Assembly: GCF_030717955.1 (NCBI RefSeq)
Contig: NZ_JAUZVY010000003.1
Location: 124,001 to 188,000 of the forward strand
From: Alkalimonas delamerensis
GTDB taxonomy: Bacteria; Pseudomonadota; Gammaproteobacteria; Enterobacterales; Alteromonadaceae
Direction of reading: 5' to 3'
DNA: 64,000 nucleotides
Position 1 is the stretch's first letter, and every line of letters begins with the position of its first letter. A program made the position numbers and the translations under genes. A model generated the notes under the pieces. It was not told the DNA's origin, made no database searches, and saw nothing but the letters and a program-made list of their open reading frames with translations. Below are positions 1 to 9,226 of the stretch, piece by piece.

Positions 1-278
<278 letters not shown>

Positions 279-411
279 TTTCCCTCCTTTGTCATGCTTT
301 TAATCCCACTTCGTTTGGGCTCCTTACCCACTTTCCCCCACAGAATCAGTGGTTTTGCCACAGGCTGCATTTTTACTGGATCTTTCCGGCCTAATTGGCT
401 GGGTTTTTACC

Positions 412-441
412 TTGACAAGGGTCAGAACCGCGCCCTAAACT
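412..441 (+). promoter_or_regulatory. mraZ promoter (Pmra-like)
   Basis: TTGACA at 412-417 and TAAACT at 436-441 with an 18-base spacer, 70 bases before mraZ and directly upstream of the MraZ repeats. This is the expected main promoter of the dcw cluster. Confidence 0.6.
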
Positions 442-449
442 GTAGCATT

Positions 450-475
450 GTGGGGATTTGTGGGTAATTGTGGAT
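450..475 (+). promoter_or_regulatory. MraZ-binding repeats
   Basis: GTGGG, GTGGG and GTGGA start at 450, 460 and 470, so the TGGG(N) cores repeat every 10 bases. This is the spacing of the TGGGN-N5 repeats that MraZ binds to repress its own operon in E. coli. The third copy is degenerate (TGGAT). The repeats sit just after the promoter, a position suited to autorepression. Confidence 0.7.
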
Positions 476-511
476 CGCGATGGATCAGATCGCGGATCTC
501 AGGACACAACT

Positions 512-976
512 ATGCTTCGTGGCTCGTTTACACTAACAATGGACACCAAAGGCCGGATCGCGCTGCCTGCGCGCTACCGTGACTTTTTGCTGTCTGAGTG
601 TTCCGGCCAGCTGATTTGCACCATCGATCACAAAGACCCCTGCCTGATGCTGTACCCACTGGCGGAGTGGGAAGACATTGAAGAAAAATTGAAGCGTTTG
701 TCCAGCTTTAATGCGCAGGAATTGCGGTTAAAGCGTTTGCTGCTGGGGCATGCCTCCGAATGCGACATGGACAAAGCCGGCCGTATTTTGCTGCCTGCGC
801 CCTTGCGCAGCCATGCCGGGCTCGAAAAAAACATCCGCCTGGTAGGCCAACTGAATAAATTTGAAATCTGGGATGAAAACCGCTGGCTGGAGCGTGTCGA
901 AGAAGACATGGCTTTAGAGCGTGACATGCCCGCAGATACTGAACTCTCTGAACGATTACAGGACTTTGCACTGTAA
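512..976 (+). CDS. mraZ: MraZ transcriptional regulator
   Basis: Regulator of the division and cell wall cluster; in E. coli it forms a ring and represses its own promoter. The 154-residue length fits the family (about 152). Two AbrB-like half domains are visible, each with the family signature: DTKGR near residue 11 and DKAGR near residue 87. The ATG at 512 was chosen because MLRGSFTLTMDTKGR is the usual N-terminus; an in-frame upstream ATG at 458 would lie inside the operator repeats. The stop at 974-976 abuts the rsmH start, so the two are probably co-translated. First gene of the dcw run. Confidence 0.95.
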   Translation: MLRGSFTLTMDTKGRIALPARYRDFLLSECSGQLICTIDHKDPCLMLYPLAEWEDIEEKLKRLSSFNAQELRLKRLLLGHASECDMDKAGRILLPAPLRSHAGLEKNIRLVGQLNKFEIWDENRWLERVEEDMALERDMPADTELSERLQDFAL

Positions 977-1924
977 ATGACTGCCAGCCCTCATCTGTCC
1001 GTGTTGCTGCAGGAAGCCATCGACGGACTCGCCATAAAACCGGCCGGGATCTACCTGGACGGGACTTTTGGTCGGGGCGGACACAGTCGCCAAATTCTTG
1101 CCAGGCTCGCATCCGAGGGCCGTTTATTTGCGATCGATCGCGATCCCGCCGCCATTGCAGCTGCAGCCCCACTGCAAGCTGATCCCCGTTTTCACATTAG
1201 CCGCAGCCCTTTTGCGGCGCTGGAACTGATCTGCCAGCAACAGCACATTCACGGCCAGCTGGACGGGATTCTGCTGGATTTAGGTGTCTCCTCCCCACAA
1301 TTGGATGACGCCGAACGAGGCTTTAGTTTTTTACGCGATGGCCCGCTCGACATGCGCATGGACCCCGAGAGTGGCCAGTCGGCAGCCGAGTGGCTGGCGC
1401 AGGCGGATGTTGAGGACATCAGCTTTGTGCTTAAAGCCTATGGCGAAGAAAAGTTTGCCTGGAAAATTGCCAACGCCATCGTCCGGGCCCGGGAGGAAGC
1501 TGCCATTACCCGCACCGGTCAGCTGGCCGAGCTGATAGCCAGCGTGGTGCCAAAAAGCCCGAAAGAGAAAAAACACCCGGCCACCCGCAGCTTTCAGGGC
1601 ATTCGTATTTACATCAACAGCGAGCTGGAACAGGTGAAGCAGGCATTGGATGCGGCTTTGCGTGTGCTGAAACCCGGTGGTCGTTTGGTGGTGATCAGCT
1701 TTCATTCACTGGAAGACCGGCTGGTGAAGCAGTTTATGCGTCAGCACAGCAAGGCAGCCCCCATTCCACGCGGCTTGCCGCTGACCGACGACCAGCTTAA
1801 GCAGCACTTGCCACTGAAACTGATTGGCAAAGCCATTATGGCGTCGGATGACGAATTGGCCAGCAATCCGCGTGCCCGCAGTGCGGTGTTACGGATTGCA
1901 GAAAAAACCGGGGAGGGCACATGA
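977..1924 (+). CDS. rsmH: 16S rRNA m4C1402 methyltransferase RsmH
   Basis: SAM-dependent N4-methyltransferase acting on C1402 of 16S rRNA in the decoding centre (also called MraW). The product has 315 residues, against 313 in E. coli. The SAM-binding stretch DGTFGRGGHS lies near residues 29-38, the GILLDLGVSSPQLD motif near residue 95, and the C-terminal VVISFHSLEDRLVK motif is intact. Its ATG follows the mraZ stop without a gap and its end overlaps ftsL by four bases (ATGA), which marks a tightly packed operon. Confidence 0.96.
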   Translation: MTASPHLSVLLQEAIDGLAIKPAGIYLDGTFGRGGHSRQILARLASEGRLFAIDRDPAAIAAAAPLQADPRFHISRSPFAALELICQQQHIHGQLDGILLDLGVSSPQLDDAERGFSFLRDGPLDMRMDPESGQSAAEWLAQADVEDISFVLKAYGEEKFAWKIANAIVRAREEAAITRTGQLAELIASVVPKSPKEKKHPATRSFQGIRIYINSELEQVKQALDAALRVLKPGGRLVVISFHSLEDRLVKQFMRQHSKAAPIPRGLPLTDDQLKQHLPLKLIGKAIMASDDELASNPRARSAVLRIAEKTGEGT

Positions 1925-2229
1925 GTCAAATTCGCCTGACCCAGGTTATTTTAGCCGACTGGCGCCGACTGCGCTGGCCGATACTGCTGCTGTGCCTCTG
2001 CGTGCTTTCGGCTTTGGCGGTGGTGCAGCTGTCGCACAGCAACCGCTTGCTGGTCAATGCGCACAACCAACTGTACCAGCAGCGGGATACGCTGGATGTT
2101 GAATGGCGCAACCTGCTGCTGGAGCAACGGGCCTTGTCCGAACACAGCCGGGTTGAAGACATTGCCAGCTCCAGGCTGAATATGCGTCGGCCAAGCGGCG
2201 AACGTGAAGTGGTGGTGACCTTGCCATGA
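1921..2229 (+). CDS. ftsL: Cell division protein FtsL
   Basis: Small bitopic membrane protein of the divisome; with FtsB and FtsQ it forms the complex that activates FtsW/FtsI. It has 102 residues, slightly short of the E. coli protein (121). There is a short cytoplasmic N-terminus, one hydrophobic segment near residues 18-38, and a periplasmic part likely to be coiled coil (NQLYQQRDTLDVEWRNLLLEQ region, residues 46-66). FtsL sequences vary widely, so the call rests mainly on topology and the slot between rsmH and ftsI. Both ends overlap neighbours by four bases. Confidence 0.88.
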   Translation: MSQIRLTQVILADWRRLRWPILLLCLCVLSALAVVQLSHSNRLLVNAHNQLYQQRDTLDVEWRNLLLEQRALSEHSRVEDIASSRLNMRRPSGEREVVVTLP

Positions 2230-3977
2230 CCAGAGCCCAAACCCGACAGCACGCCAAACGCAACCAGGCCCCGGGCATCGTGGGCTGGCGTTTTATTTTT
2301 GTGATGCTGGCTTTGGCCATGGTGTTTGTGGTGCTGGTTGCCAGAGCCGCCTATCTGCAAGTGCTGGAGCCCGAGATGCTGGTGACCCAGGGGGATCTGC
2401 GCAGCTTGCGGGTGACCTCCAATACCGTGCTGCGCGGCATGATCACCGATCGTCATGGTGAAGAGCTGGCGGTCAGTGTGCCGGTGCAAGCAGTCTGGGC
2501 CGATCCCAAGGTAGTGCTGGAGCGTGGTTCCCAACAGGACGAGCGTCGTTGGCAGGCGTTGGCCGAAGGCCTGAACATGAGCACAGAGCAGCTGAACCAA
2601 CGCATCGGTACTGACGAGCGGCGCCGCTTTGTCTATTTGCAGCGTCAGGTCAGCCCGGCGGCGGTCGATTATGTCCGGCGCTTAAATGTGCCCGGTATTT
2701 ATTTCCGCCAGGAATCCCGGCGTTTTTATCCGGCCGGGGAAATTACCGCGCACCTGATCGGCTTTACCGACATTGACGATGTTGGGGTCGAAGGCATTGA
2801 GCGTCGTTACAACACCCTGCTGACCGGCACCGCCGGCCGCACCCTGGTCCGGCGCGATGCCAAAGGCCGCGATATTGAAGTGCTGGAGCGCGAAGATGCT
2901 CAGCCACCGCGCAATCTGCAATTAAGCATCGACCAGCGCATTCAAAGCATTGCCTACCGCGAGCTGAAGCAAGCGGTGCTGACCTATGGCGCCACATCCG
3001 GCTCGGTGGTGATTGTCGATGTGGACACCGGCGAAGTGCTGGCAATGGCCAATAGTCCATCTTTTAATCCCAACAACAGACGCAATACCCCGGTGCATCA
3101 TTTTCGCAACCGGGCGGTGACCGATATGTTTGAGCCTGGCTCGACCATCAAGCCGTTGCCGATTTTAGCGGCGCTGGAGTTTGGCAGTGCCGATTTATCC
3201 ACCGTCATTGATACCCGCCCTGGCATGCTGCGGGTTGGTGGCAGCTGGGTGCGGGATGTCAGCACCCGGCATGGTGAGCTGGATTTAACCGGCATTATGG
3301 CGCGCTCCAGCAACATCGGAGTGACCAAGCTGGCGTTGTCGATGCCGCATCAACATTTATTGGATCTGTACTTTTCGATGGGACTGGGCAGCGACACTGG
3401 CCTGAACCTGAGCGGGGAAAGTTCGGGCATGCTCAGTCACCGCAATCGCTGGTCCGAACACGAGCTGGCCAGCTTGTCTTTTGGTTATAACCTGTCGGTG
3501 ACGGCCGTGCAGCTGGCTCGGGTGTACGCTGCTATTGGCAATGGCGGCATCTTACGGCCACTGACCATTTTAAAATCTGAGCAGGGCTTGCCCGGTGAGC
3601 GGGTGCTGTCGCCGGAGTATGCAAAGGCGATGCTGGCGATGATGGAAGCGGTGATCGAGCCGGGTGGTACTGCCACCCGTGGCCGGGTCGATGGCTACCG
3701 GGTCGGTGGCAAAACCGGCACCACCCGTAAAGCCGTGGCCGGTGGCTATGGCGATGATTATGTTGCCTCTTTTGCCGGTGTTGCGCCGATTTCCAACCCG
3801 CGCTTTGCCACCGTGGTGGTGTTAAATGAACCCGCCAGTGATTATTACCACGGCGGAGAAATTGCGGCCCCGGTCTTCGCCAACATCATGAGCGCCGTGT
3901 TGCGGCTGAAAAACATAGCCCCGGATGCCGAGCGGGTACGAATCTCACAGCGCCAGGGAGGTCGGGATGCCAGCTAA
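2226..3977 (+). CDS. ftsI: Peptidoglycan transpeptidase FtsI (PBP3)
   Basis: Septal class B penicillin-binding protein that crosslinks peptidoglycan at the division site with FtsW. It has 583 residues (E. coli 588). One N-terminal membrane anchor (about residues 23-43) precedes the dimerisation domain and the transpeptidase domain. All three active-site motifs are visible: STIK with the acylated serine at residue 306, SSN at 361-363, and KTG at 496-498. The start overlaps ftsL by four bases and the end overlaps murE by eleven. Confidence 0.97.
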   Translation: MTRAQTRQHAKRNQAPGIVGWRFIFVMLALAMVFVVLVARAAYLQVLEPEMLVTQGDLRSLRVTSNTVLRGMITDRHGEELAVSVPVQAVWADPKVVLERGSQQDERRWQALAEGLNMSTEQLNQRIGTDERRRFVYLQRQVSPAAVDYVRRLNVPGIYFRQESRRFYPAGEITAHLIGFTDIDDVGVEGIERRYNTLLTGTAGRTLVRRDAKGRDIEVLEREDAQPPRNLQLSIDQRIQSIAYRELKQAVLTYGATSGSVVIVDVDTGEVLAMANSPSFNPNNRRNTPVHHFRNRAVTDMFEPGSTIKPLPILAALEFGSADLSTVIDTRPGMLRVGGSWVRDVSTRHGELDLTGIMARSSNIGVTKLALSMPHQHLLDLYFSMGLGSDTGLNLSGESSGMLSHRNRWSEHELASLSFGYNLSVTAVQLARVYAAIGNGGILRPLTILKSEQGLPGERVLSPEYAKAMLAMMEAVIEPGGTATRGRVDGYRVGGKTGTTRKAVAGGYGDDYVASFAGVAPISNPRFATVVVLNEPASDYYHGGEIAAPVFANIMSAVLRLKNIAPDAERVRISQRQGGRDAS

Positions 3978-5433
3978 TACCGCCGCCAACTGGTTGGGAG
4001 CCATCGCAGCTCATCTGGATAGCACCCCTTTGCAGCAGCTGCAAATTGACAGCCGCCAGGTCGGGCCGGGCGATGTCTTTCTGGCGCTGCCGGGCCATCA
4101 GCAGCACGGTCAGATCTTTATTGCCGATGCGTTAGAGCGCGGCGCGGCTTTGGTGCTGACCGATGCGCTCCCCGAGAACTGCAGCGACGACCGGGTGCTG
4201 TTGGTGCCGGATTTAGTCAATCAGATGCAAGCGCTGGCCAGCCAGTTCTACCGCCAGCCGGCACAAGGCATGCAGTTGATTGGCGTCACCGGCACCAATG
4301 GCAAATCCAGTACAGCCTGCTTCATTCAGCAGCTGGCGCAGCAGCTGCAGCAATCGGCGGCGCTGATTGGCACTCTGGGCTATGGCCGGCCCGGCAAGCT
4401 GACGCCTTTGCCCAACACCACGCCGCATCAGGTGGAGCTGCAAAAAATTTTCGCCCATTTTAAACAGCAGGACACCCGTTTGGTGGCGATGGAAGTGTCG
4501 TCCCATGCCATGGCGCAGGGGCGGGTCGCCGGTTTGAAGTTTGATGTGGCTGTTTTTAGCAACTTAAGCCGCGATCATCTGGACTACCATGGCACCATGG
4601 CGGCTTATGGCGCAGCCAAAGCCCGCTTGCTGACGCCCGATTACTGCCGTCAGGCGGTGGTCAACGTCTCCGATGCCTATGGCGCTGAGCTGGCTGCCAA
4701 GCTGTCGGTGCCTTACTGTGCCGTTGGCGCTCTGGACGATTGCCAGGGTCACGAGCGATATCTGGGGTACAGCCAGGTTGAAACCACGGCCACTGGCTTT
4801 CGTTGCCAGCTGCAAAGTGCCGACGGCAACTGGACGCTGAAGCTGCCCCTGATGGGCGCTTTTAACATCGACAATGCGGTGGCGGCCATGGCGGCACTCT
4901 GGCTGCAAGGCGCGGATCTGGATGCTTTGGTGGCGGCGGCTGACCGGCTCGAGGCCATTGCCGGCCGGATGGAACAATTTCATTTTCCGCATCCATTGCT
5001 GCTGGTGGTGGACTATGCCCATACCCCGGATGCCCTGGAGCTGGCGTTAACCGCGCTGCGCTCGCACTGTCAGGGGCATCTGTGGTGCGTGTTCGGCTGT
5101 GGTGGCGACCGCGACCAGGGCAAAAGGCCCATTATGGGGCAGATCGCACAGCGTTATGCCGACCGGGTGGTGATTACCTCCGACAACCCTCGGCATGAGC
5201 CGATGCTGCAAATTTGCCAGCAAATCGCCGCTGGCATGACCGATGCCGCCTGTTACCAAATTGAACCTGACCGCGAGCTGGCCATTAAGCTGGCGCTTGC
5301 AGAAGCGCAGCCGGGAGACTTGATTTTAGTGGCTGGCAAAGGCCACGAAACCTACCAACAGATTGGCGCAAGCTTCCGTGATTACGACGAGCGGGCTTAC
5401 ATTCGCCAATTGCAGCGGGAGATGCGCTTATGA
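3967..5433 (+). CDS. murE: UDP-MurNAc-L-Ala-D-Glu:meso-DAP ligase MurE
   Basis: Cytoplasmic ligase adding meso-diaminopimelate to the peptidoglycan precursor. It has 488 residues. The Mur ligase ATP loop GVTGTNGKSS is near residue 105 and the DNPRHEP motif, which selects meso-DAP rather than lysine, is present in the C-terminal third. The ATG at 3967 was preferred to one at 3925 because it is preceded by AGGGAGGT and gives the usual N-terminal length; it lies eleven bases inside ftsI. The stop overlaps murF by four bases. Confidence 0.96.
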   Translation: MPANTAANWLGAIAAHLDSTPLQQLQIDSRQVGPGDVFLALPGHQQHGQIFIADALERGAALVLTDALPENCSDDRVLLVPDLVNQMQALASQFYRQPAQGMQLIGVTGTNGKSSTACFIQQLAQQLQQSAALIGTLGYGRPGKLTPLPNTTPHQVELQKIFAHFKQQDTRLVAMEVSSHAMAQGRVAGLKFDVAVFSNLSRDHLDYHGTMAAYGAAKARLLTPDYCRQAVVNVSDAYGAELAAKLSVPYCAVGALDDCQGHERYLGYSQVETTATGFRCQLQSADGNWTLKLPLMGAFNIDNAVAAMAALWLQGADLDALVAAADRLEAIAGRMEQFHFPHPLLLVVDYAHTPDALELALTALRSHCQGHLWCVFGCGGDRDQGKRPIMGQIAQRYADRVVITSDNPRHEPMLQICQQIAAGMTDAACYQIEPDRELAIKLALAEAQPGDLILVAGKGHETYQQIGASFRDYDERAYIRQLQREMRL

Positions 5434-6803
5434 TCGCGCTGGATACAACGCAATTAGCCGCCATTACCGGCGGAGTTTTGCTCGGGGACCAGGTTGCGGT
5501 GACTTCGGTCAGCACCGACAGCCGGCGTATTGAGCCGGGCGATCTCTTTGTCGCCCTGAAAGGGGCGAGCTTTGATGGCCAGGCCTTTGTCGCCGATGTT
5601 GCCAGCAAAGGCGCCGTTGCCGCTCTGGTTCACAGTCCGCAATCCGTTGAACTGCCACAGGTGGTGGTGCCCGATACCACCATGGCGCTGGGGCAGTTGG
5701 GGGCCTGGGTCAAACAACAACTGAATCTTCCTTCGGTTGCCGTGACCGGCAGTGCCGGTAAAACCACGGTCAAAGAAATGATGGCGGCCATTTTGTCACG
5801 CCGCGGCAAGGTATTGGCCACGGCCGGTAACTTCAACAATGCCATCGGTGTGCCTTTGACACTGCTGCGCCTTGAAGCCGGGCATCAGTACGGCGTCTTT
5901 GAACTGGGTGCCAACCATCAGGGCGAAATTGCCTACACCAGTGGGCTGGTGCAGCCCGATGTGGCCATCATCACCAATGTGGCAGAGGCTCACCTGGAAG
6001 GCTTTGGCGATTTGCAGGGCGTGGCCCGGGCCAAAGGCGAGATCTTTTCAGCACTGAAACCCGGTCAGGTGGCCATTATCCCGGCTGACAGCGAGTTTAC
6101 CTCCTACTGGCAAAGCCGTCTGACCCAGCAGCAGGTGATCACCTTTAGTCTGTCGGCAGAAGCCGATTACCAGGCGGTCAATGTGCAGCTGGACAGCCAT
6201 GGCAATGCTGGTTTTGAGCTGGTGTGCCCGGCAGGGCGCCGCTTTATGCAGTTGACGTTGCCGGGCATGCACCACGTGGCCAATGCGCTGGCTGCTGCTG
6301 CCGGTGCCATGGCGCTGGGAGCCAGCTTGCAGGATGTGCAACTGGGACTGGCGCAAATGAGTGCGGTGCAAGGCCGTACCCAGGTGATCGAGGTGCGGCC
6401 GGACTTGCGCATCATTGATGACAGCTACAACGCCAGCGTGGGGGCGGTAAAAGCGGCCATCGACTTGCTGGTCAGCTACCCCGGGCAACGCATTCTGGTG
6501 CTGGGGGATATGGCCGAACTGGGTAGTGATGCCCGTTTGTACCACGAACAGGTGGGAAAATACGCAAAGGAGCAAGGGGTTAATCTGTTGTTCACGCTGG
6601 GCGTGCTATCACAGAGCGCCAGTGACTGTTTTAACGGTCAGGGACATCATTTCAGCGCCCGCCAGAACCTGGTGGAGCGGCTGATGCCTTTGTTAGCCCA
6701 GCAAGCCACCACTGTCCTGGTAAAGGGATCGCGCAGTGCCAATATGGAGCTGGTGGTGCAGGACTTGCTAGAACGTAGTCAGCAGGAGAAAACCCCATGC
6801 TAG
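5430..6803 (+). CDS. murF: UDP-MurNAc-tripeptide:D-Ala-D-Ala ligase MurF
   Basis: Last cytoplasmic Mur ligase; attaches the D-Ala-D-Ala dipeptide made by Ddl. It has 457 residues (E. coli 452). The ATP loop VTGSAGKTTVKEM is near residue 105, followed by the TAGNFNNAIGVPLTLL motif and the substrate motif ELGANHQGEI. A C-terminal Mur ligase domain carries DDSYNAS and VLGDMAELG. It overlaps murE by four bases and mraY by seven. Confidence 0.96.
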   Translation: MIALDTTQLAAITGGVLLGDQVAVTSVSTDSRRIEPGDLFVALKGASFDGQAFVADVASKGAVAALVHSPQSVELPQVVVPDTTMALGQLGAWVKQQLNLPSVAVTGSAGKTTVKEMMAAILSRRGKVLATAGNFNNAIGVPLTLLRLEAGHQYGVFELGANHQGEIAYTSGLVQPDVAIITNVAEAHLEGFGDLQGVARAKGEIFSALKPGQVAIIPADSEFTSYWQSRLTQQQVITFSLSAEADYQAVNVQLDSHGNAGFELVCPAGRRFMQLTLPGMHHVANALAAAAGAMALGASLQDVQLGLAQMSAVQGRTQVIEVRPDLRIIDDSYNASVGAVKAAIDLLVSYPGQRILVLGDMAELGSDARLYHEQVGKYAKEQGVNLLFTLGVLSQSASDCFNGQGHHFSARQNLVERLMPLLAQQATTVLVKGSRSANMELVVQDLLERSQQEKTPC

Positions 6804-7879
6804 TGTGGCTCGCCGAGTACCTCACACAGTACATTTCTTTTTTTAACGTCTTTAGTTATCTGACGTTTCGTTCCATTTTAGGGATCCTGACCGCTTTGCT
6901 GTTAAGCGTCTATCTCGGGCCCAAGCTGATTGCCCGGTTGCAGCGCATGCAAATTGGCCAAATGGTGCGCAACGATGGGCCTGAAAGCCATTTCTCCAAG
7001 CAAGGCACGCCCACCATGGGTGGGTTGTTGATCTTAGGCTCGGTGCTGGTCAGTACCCTGCTGTGGGCCAACCTGGCCAACAAGTATGTCTGGGTGGTGC
7101 TCTTTGTGCTGGTCAGTTTCGGCACCATTGGCTTTATCGACGATTACCGCAAAGTGATCCGTAAAGATCCGCAAGGCTTGATTGCCCGCTGGAAGTACTT
7201 CTGGCAGTCGGTATTTGCCATTATCACCGCCTTGTTTTTGTACATGACCGCCGAACAGCCCGCTGAAACGGCCTTGCTGGTCCCCTTTTTCAAGGACGTA
7301 ATGCCGCAACTGGGGCTGATGTTTTTGCTGCTCAGTTATTTTGTCATTGTTGGCACCAGCAACGCCGTCAATTTGACCGATGGTCTGGATGGTCTGGCCA
7401 TCGTGCCGGTGATTATGGTGGCGGCAGCATTTGCGGTCATTGCCTACGCCAGCGGCAATGTGGTGTTTTCCGAGTACCTCAATATTCCGCATTTGCCCCA
7501 TACCAGTGAGCTGGTGGTGCTCTGCTCGGCCCTGATAGGGGCCGGAATGGGTTTTCTCTGGTTCAATACCTATCCGGCGCAGGTGTTTATGGGCGATGTC
7601 GGCTCGCTGGCGCTGGGAGCGGTGTTGGGGGTGATTGCCATTTTGGTGCGGCAGGAGTTGATTCTGTTCATTATGGGTGGGGTCTTCGTGATGGAAACTC
7701 TGTCGGTGATTTTGCAGGTGGGGTCCTTTAAGTTGCGGGGGCAGCGGATTTTCCGGATGGCACCCATTCATCATCATTACGAATTAAAGGGCTGGCCAGA
7801 GCCGCGGGTGATTGTGCGGTTTTGGATTTTATCGGTAATTTTTGTGCTGGTGGGTCTCGCCACCCTGAAGCTTAGGTAA
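6797..7879 (+). CDS. mraY: Phospho-MurNAc-pentapeptide transferase MraY
   Basis: Integral membrane enzyme that transfers phospho-MurNAc-pentapeptide to undecaprenyl phosphate, giving lipid I. It has 360 residues, the same as E. coli MraY, with about ten membrane segments. Family motifs are visible: the IDDYRKV aspartates, NLTDGLDGLA, and the PIHHHYELKGW histidine motif near the C-terminus. The start overlaps the end of murF by seven bases; murD starts six bases after its stop. Confidence 0.97.
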   Translation: MLVWLAEYLTQYISFFNVFSYLTFRSILGILTALLLSVYLGPKLIARLQRMQIGQMVRNDGPESHFSKQGTPTMGGLLILGSVLVSTLLWANLANKYVWVVLFVLVSFGTIGFIDDYRKVIRKDPQGLIARWKYFWQSVFAIITALFLYMTAEQPAETALLVPFFKDVMPQLGLMFLLLSYFVIVGTSNAVNLTDGLDGLAIVPVIMVAAAFAVIAYASGNVVFSEYLNIPHLPHTSELVVLCSALIGAGMGFLWFNTYPAQVFMGDVGSLALGAVLGVIAILVRQELILFIMGGVFVMETLSVILQVGSFKLRGQRIFRMAPIHHHYELKGWPEPRVIVRFWILSVIFVLVGLATLKLR

Positions 7880-7885
7880 CAACGC

Positions 7886-9226
7886 ATGCTGACGACTTGG
7901 CAACAGAAACGCATCGCAGTCTTGGGGCTTGGCCTGTCGGGTCAGGCCACGGTGCGTTTTTTGCTGCAGCATGGCATCCGACCGGTGTTGATGGACAGTC
8001 GGCGCAAGCTGACAGGACTCGACAGCTTGCCATTGGATAAAACCGATGGTGTCTACCTGGGCGAGTTTGATGCCAATCGTCTGGCACAGATGGACGTGCT
8101 GCTGGTGAGTCCCGGATTGGACTTGCGCCACCCGGCCATTCGCTTTGCGATGGCGCAGGGGGTTGAAGTCATCGGTGATGTCGAACTATTTGCCCGTTGC
8201 AATCAAAAGCCGGTGCTGGCCATTACCGGCTCCAATGGCAAGTCCACCGTCACCAAAATGGTTGAAGCCATTTTGCAGTACAGTGGCATCAAGGCGCTGG
8301 CGGCCGGCAACATTGGTTTGCCGGTGCTCGACGCCTTGCAGCAAACGGATGCCGAGGTCTTTGTGCTGGAGTTGTCCAGTTTTCAGCTCGATAGCACCCA
8401 CAGCTTGCAAACTCTCGCCAGCACGGTGCTGAATGTTTCCGCCGATCATCTGGATCGCTACCCGTCGATGCAGGCCTATTGCCAGTCCAAGCAAAGCATT
8501 TACCGGCATTGCCGGTTTGCTTTTTACAACCGAGCCGACCAGAACACCCAGCCGCAGCAGCGGGTCGATGCCGCCCACAGTCTGGGGCTGGATGCCCCGG
8601 AAGAGGCCGATGGCTATGGCATTGCTGAGCGGGCGGGTCAGGATTATCTGATGTTGGCCGGCAGTGAGCTGATGCCGGTCAGCCAGTTGTCCCTGCTTGG
8701 GCGGCACAATCAATACAATGCGCTGGCCGCTGCGGCGCTGAGCCTGACGGCGGGTGCTGATTTTGCCAGCATTCGGCATGTTCTCAGTCAGTTTGAAGGT
8801 CTGGCGCACCGCTGTCAGTTGGTGCATCAGCACAATGGCATCCGCTGGGTCAATGATTCCAAAGCCACCAACATCGGTGCCACCTTAGCGGCGCTGGATG
8901 GGGTACGAGCCATGGTGCCGGGTCAGTTAATTTTGCTGGCCGGTGGCGATGGCAAAGGCCAGCAGATGGCGGAGTTGACCGAGGCACTGCAGCAGCAGGT
9001 CGACCAGCTGATTACCTTTGGTCAGGATGGGCCGGCCATTGCGGCTCTGAAAGCCGGCAGCTATCAGGTGGCGAACTTAGCCGCTGCGGTGCATCAGGCG
9101 GCGGCTCTAGCCAGACCTGGCGATCTGGTGCTGTTGTCGCCAGCCTGCGCCAGTCTGGACATGTTCAGCAACTACCAGCAACGGGGTGAGTTGTTCGCCA
9201 AAATAGCCAGGGAGGTAGGCCGATGA
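7886..9226 (+). CDS. murD: UDP-MurNAc-L-Ala:D-Glu ligase MurD
   Basis: Cytoplasmic ligase adding D-glutamate to UDP-MurNAc-L-alanine. It has 446 residues (E. coli 438). The N-terminal nucleotide-sugar binding stretch VLGLGLSGQATVRFLL, the ATP loop ITGSNGKSTVTKM near residue 113 and the C-terminal motif NDSKATNIGAT are present. It starts six bases after mraY and overlaps ftsW by four, so it belongs to the same transcription unit. Confidence 0.96.
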   Translation: MLTTWQQKRIAVLGLGLSGQATVRFLLQHGIRPVLMDSRRKLTGLDSLPLDKTDGVYLGEFDANRLAQMDVLLVSPGLDLRHPAIRFAMAQGVEVIGDVELFARCNQKPVLAITGSNGKSTVTKMVEAILQYSGIKALAAGNIGLPVLDALQQTDAEVFVLELSSFQLDSTHSLQTLASTVLNVSADHLDRYPSMQAYCQSKQSIYRHCRFAFYNRADQNTQPQQRVDAAHSLGLDAPEEADGYGIAERAGQDYLMLAGSELMPVSQLSLLGRHNQYNALAAAALSLTAGADFASIRHVLSQFEGLAHRCQLVHQHNGIRWVNDSKATNIGATLAALDGVRAMVPGQLILLAGGDGKGQQMAELTEALQQQVDQLITFGQDGPAIAALKAGSYQVANLAAAVHQAAALARPGDLVLLSPACASLDMFSNYQQRGELFAKIAREVGR

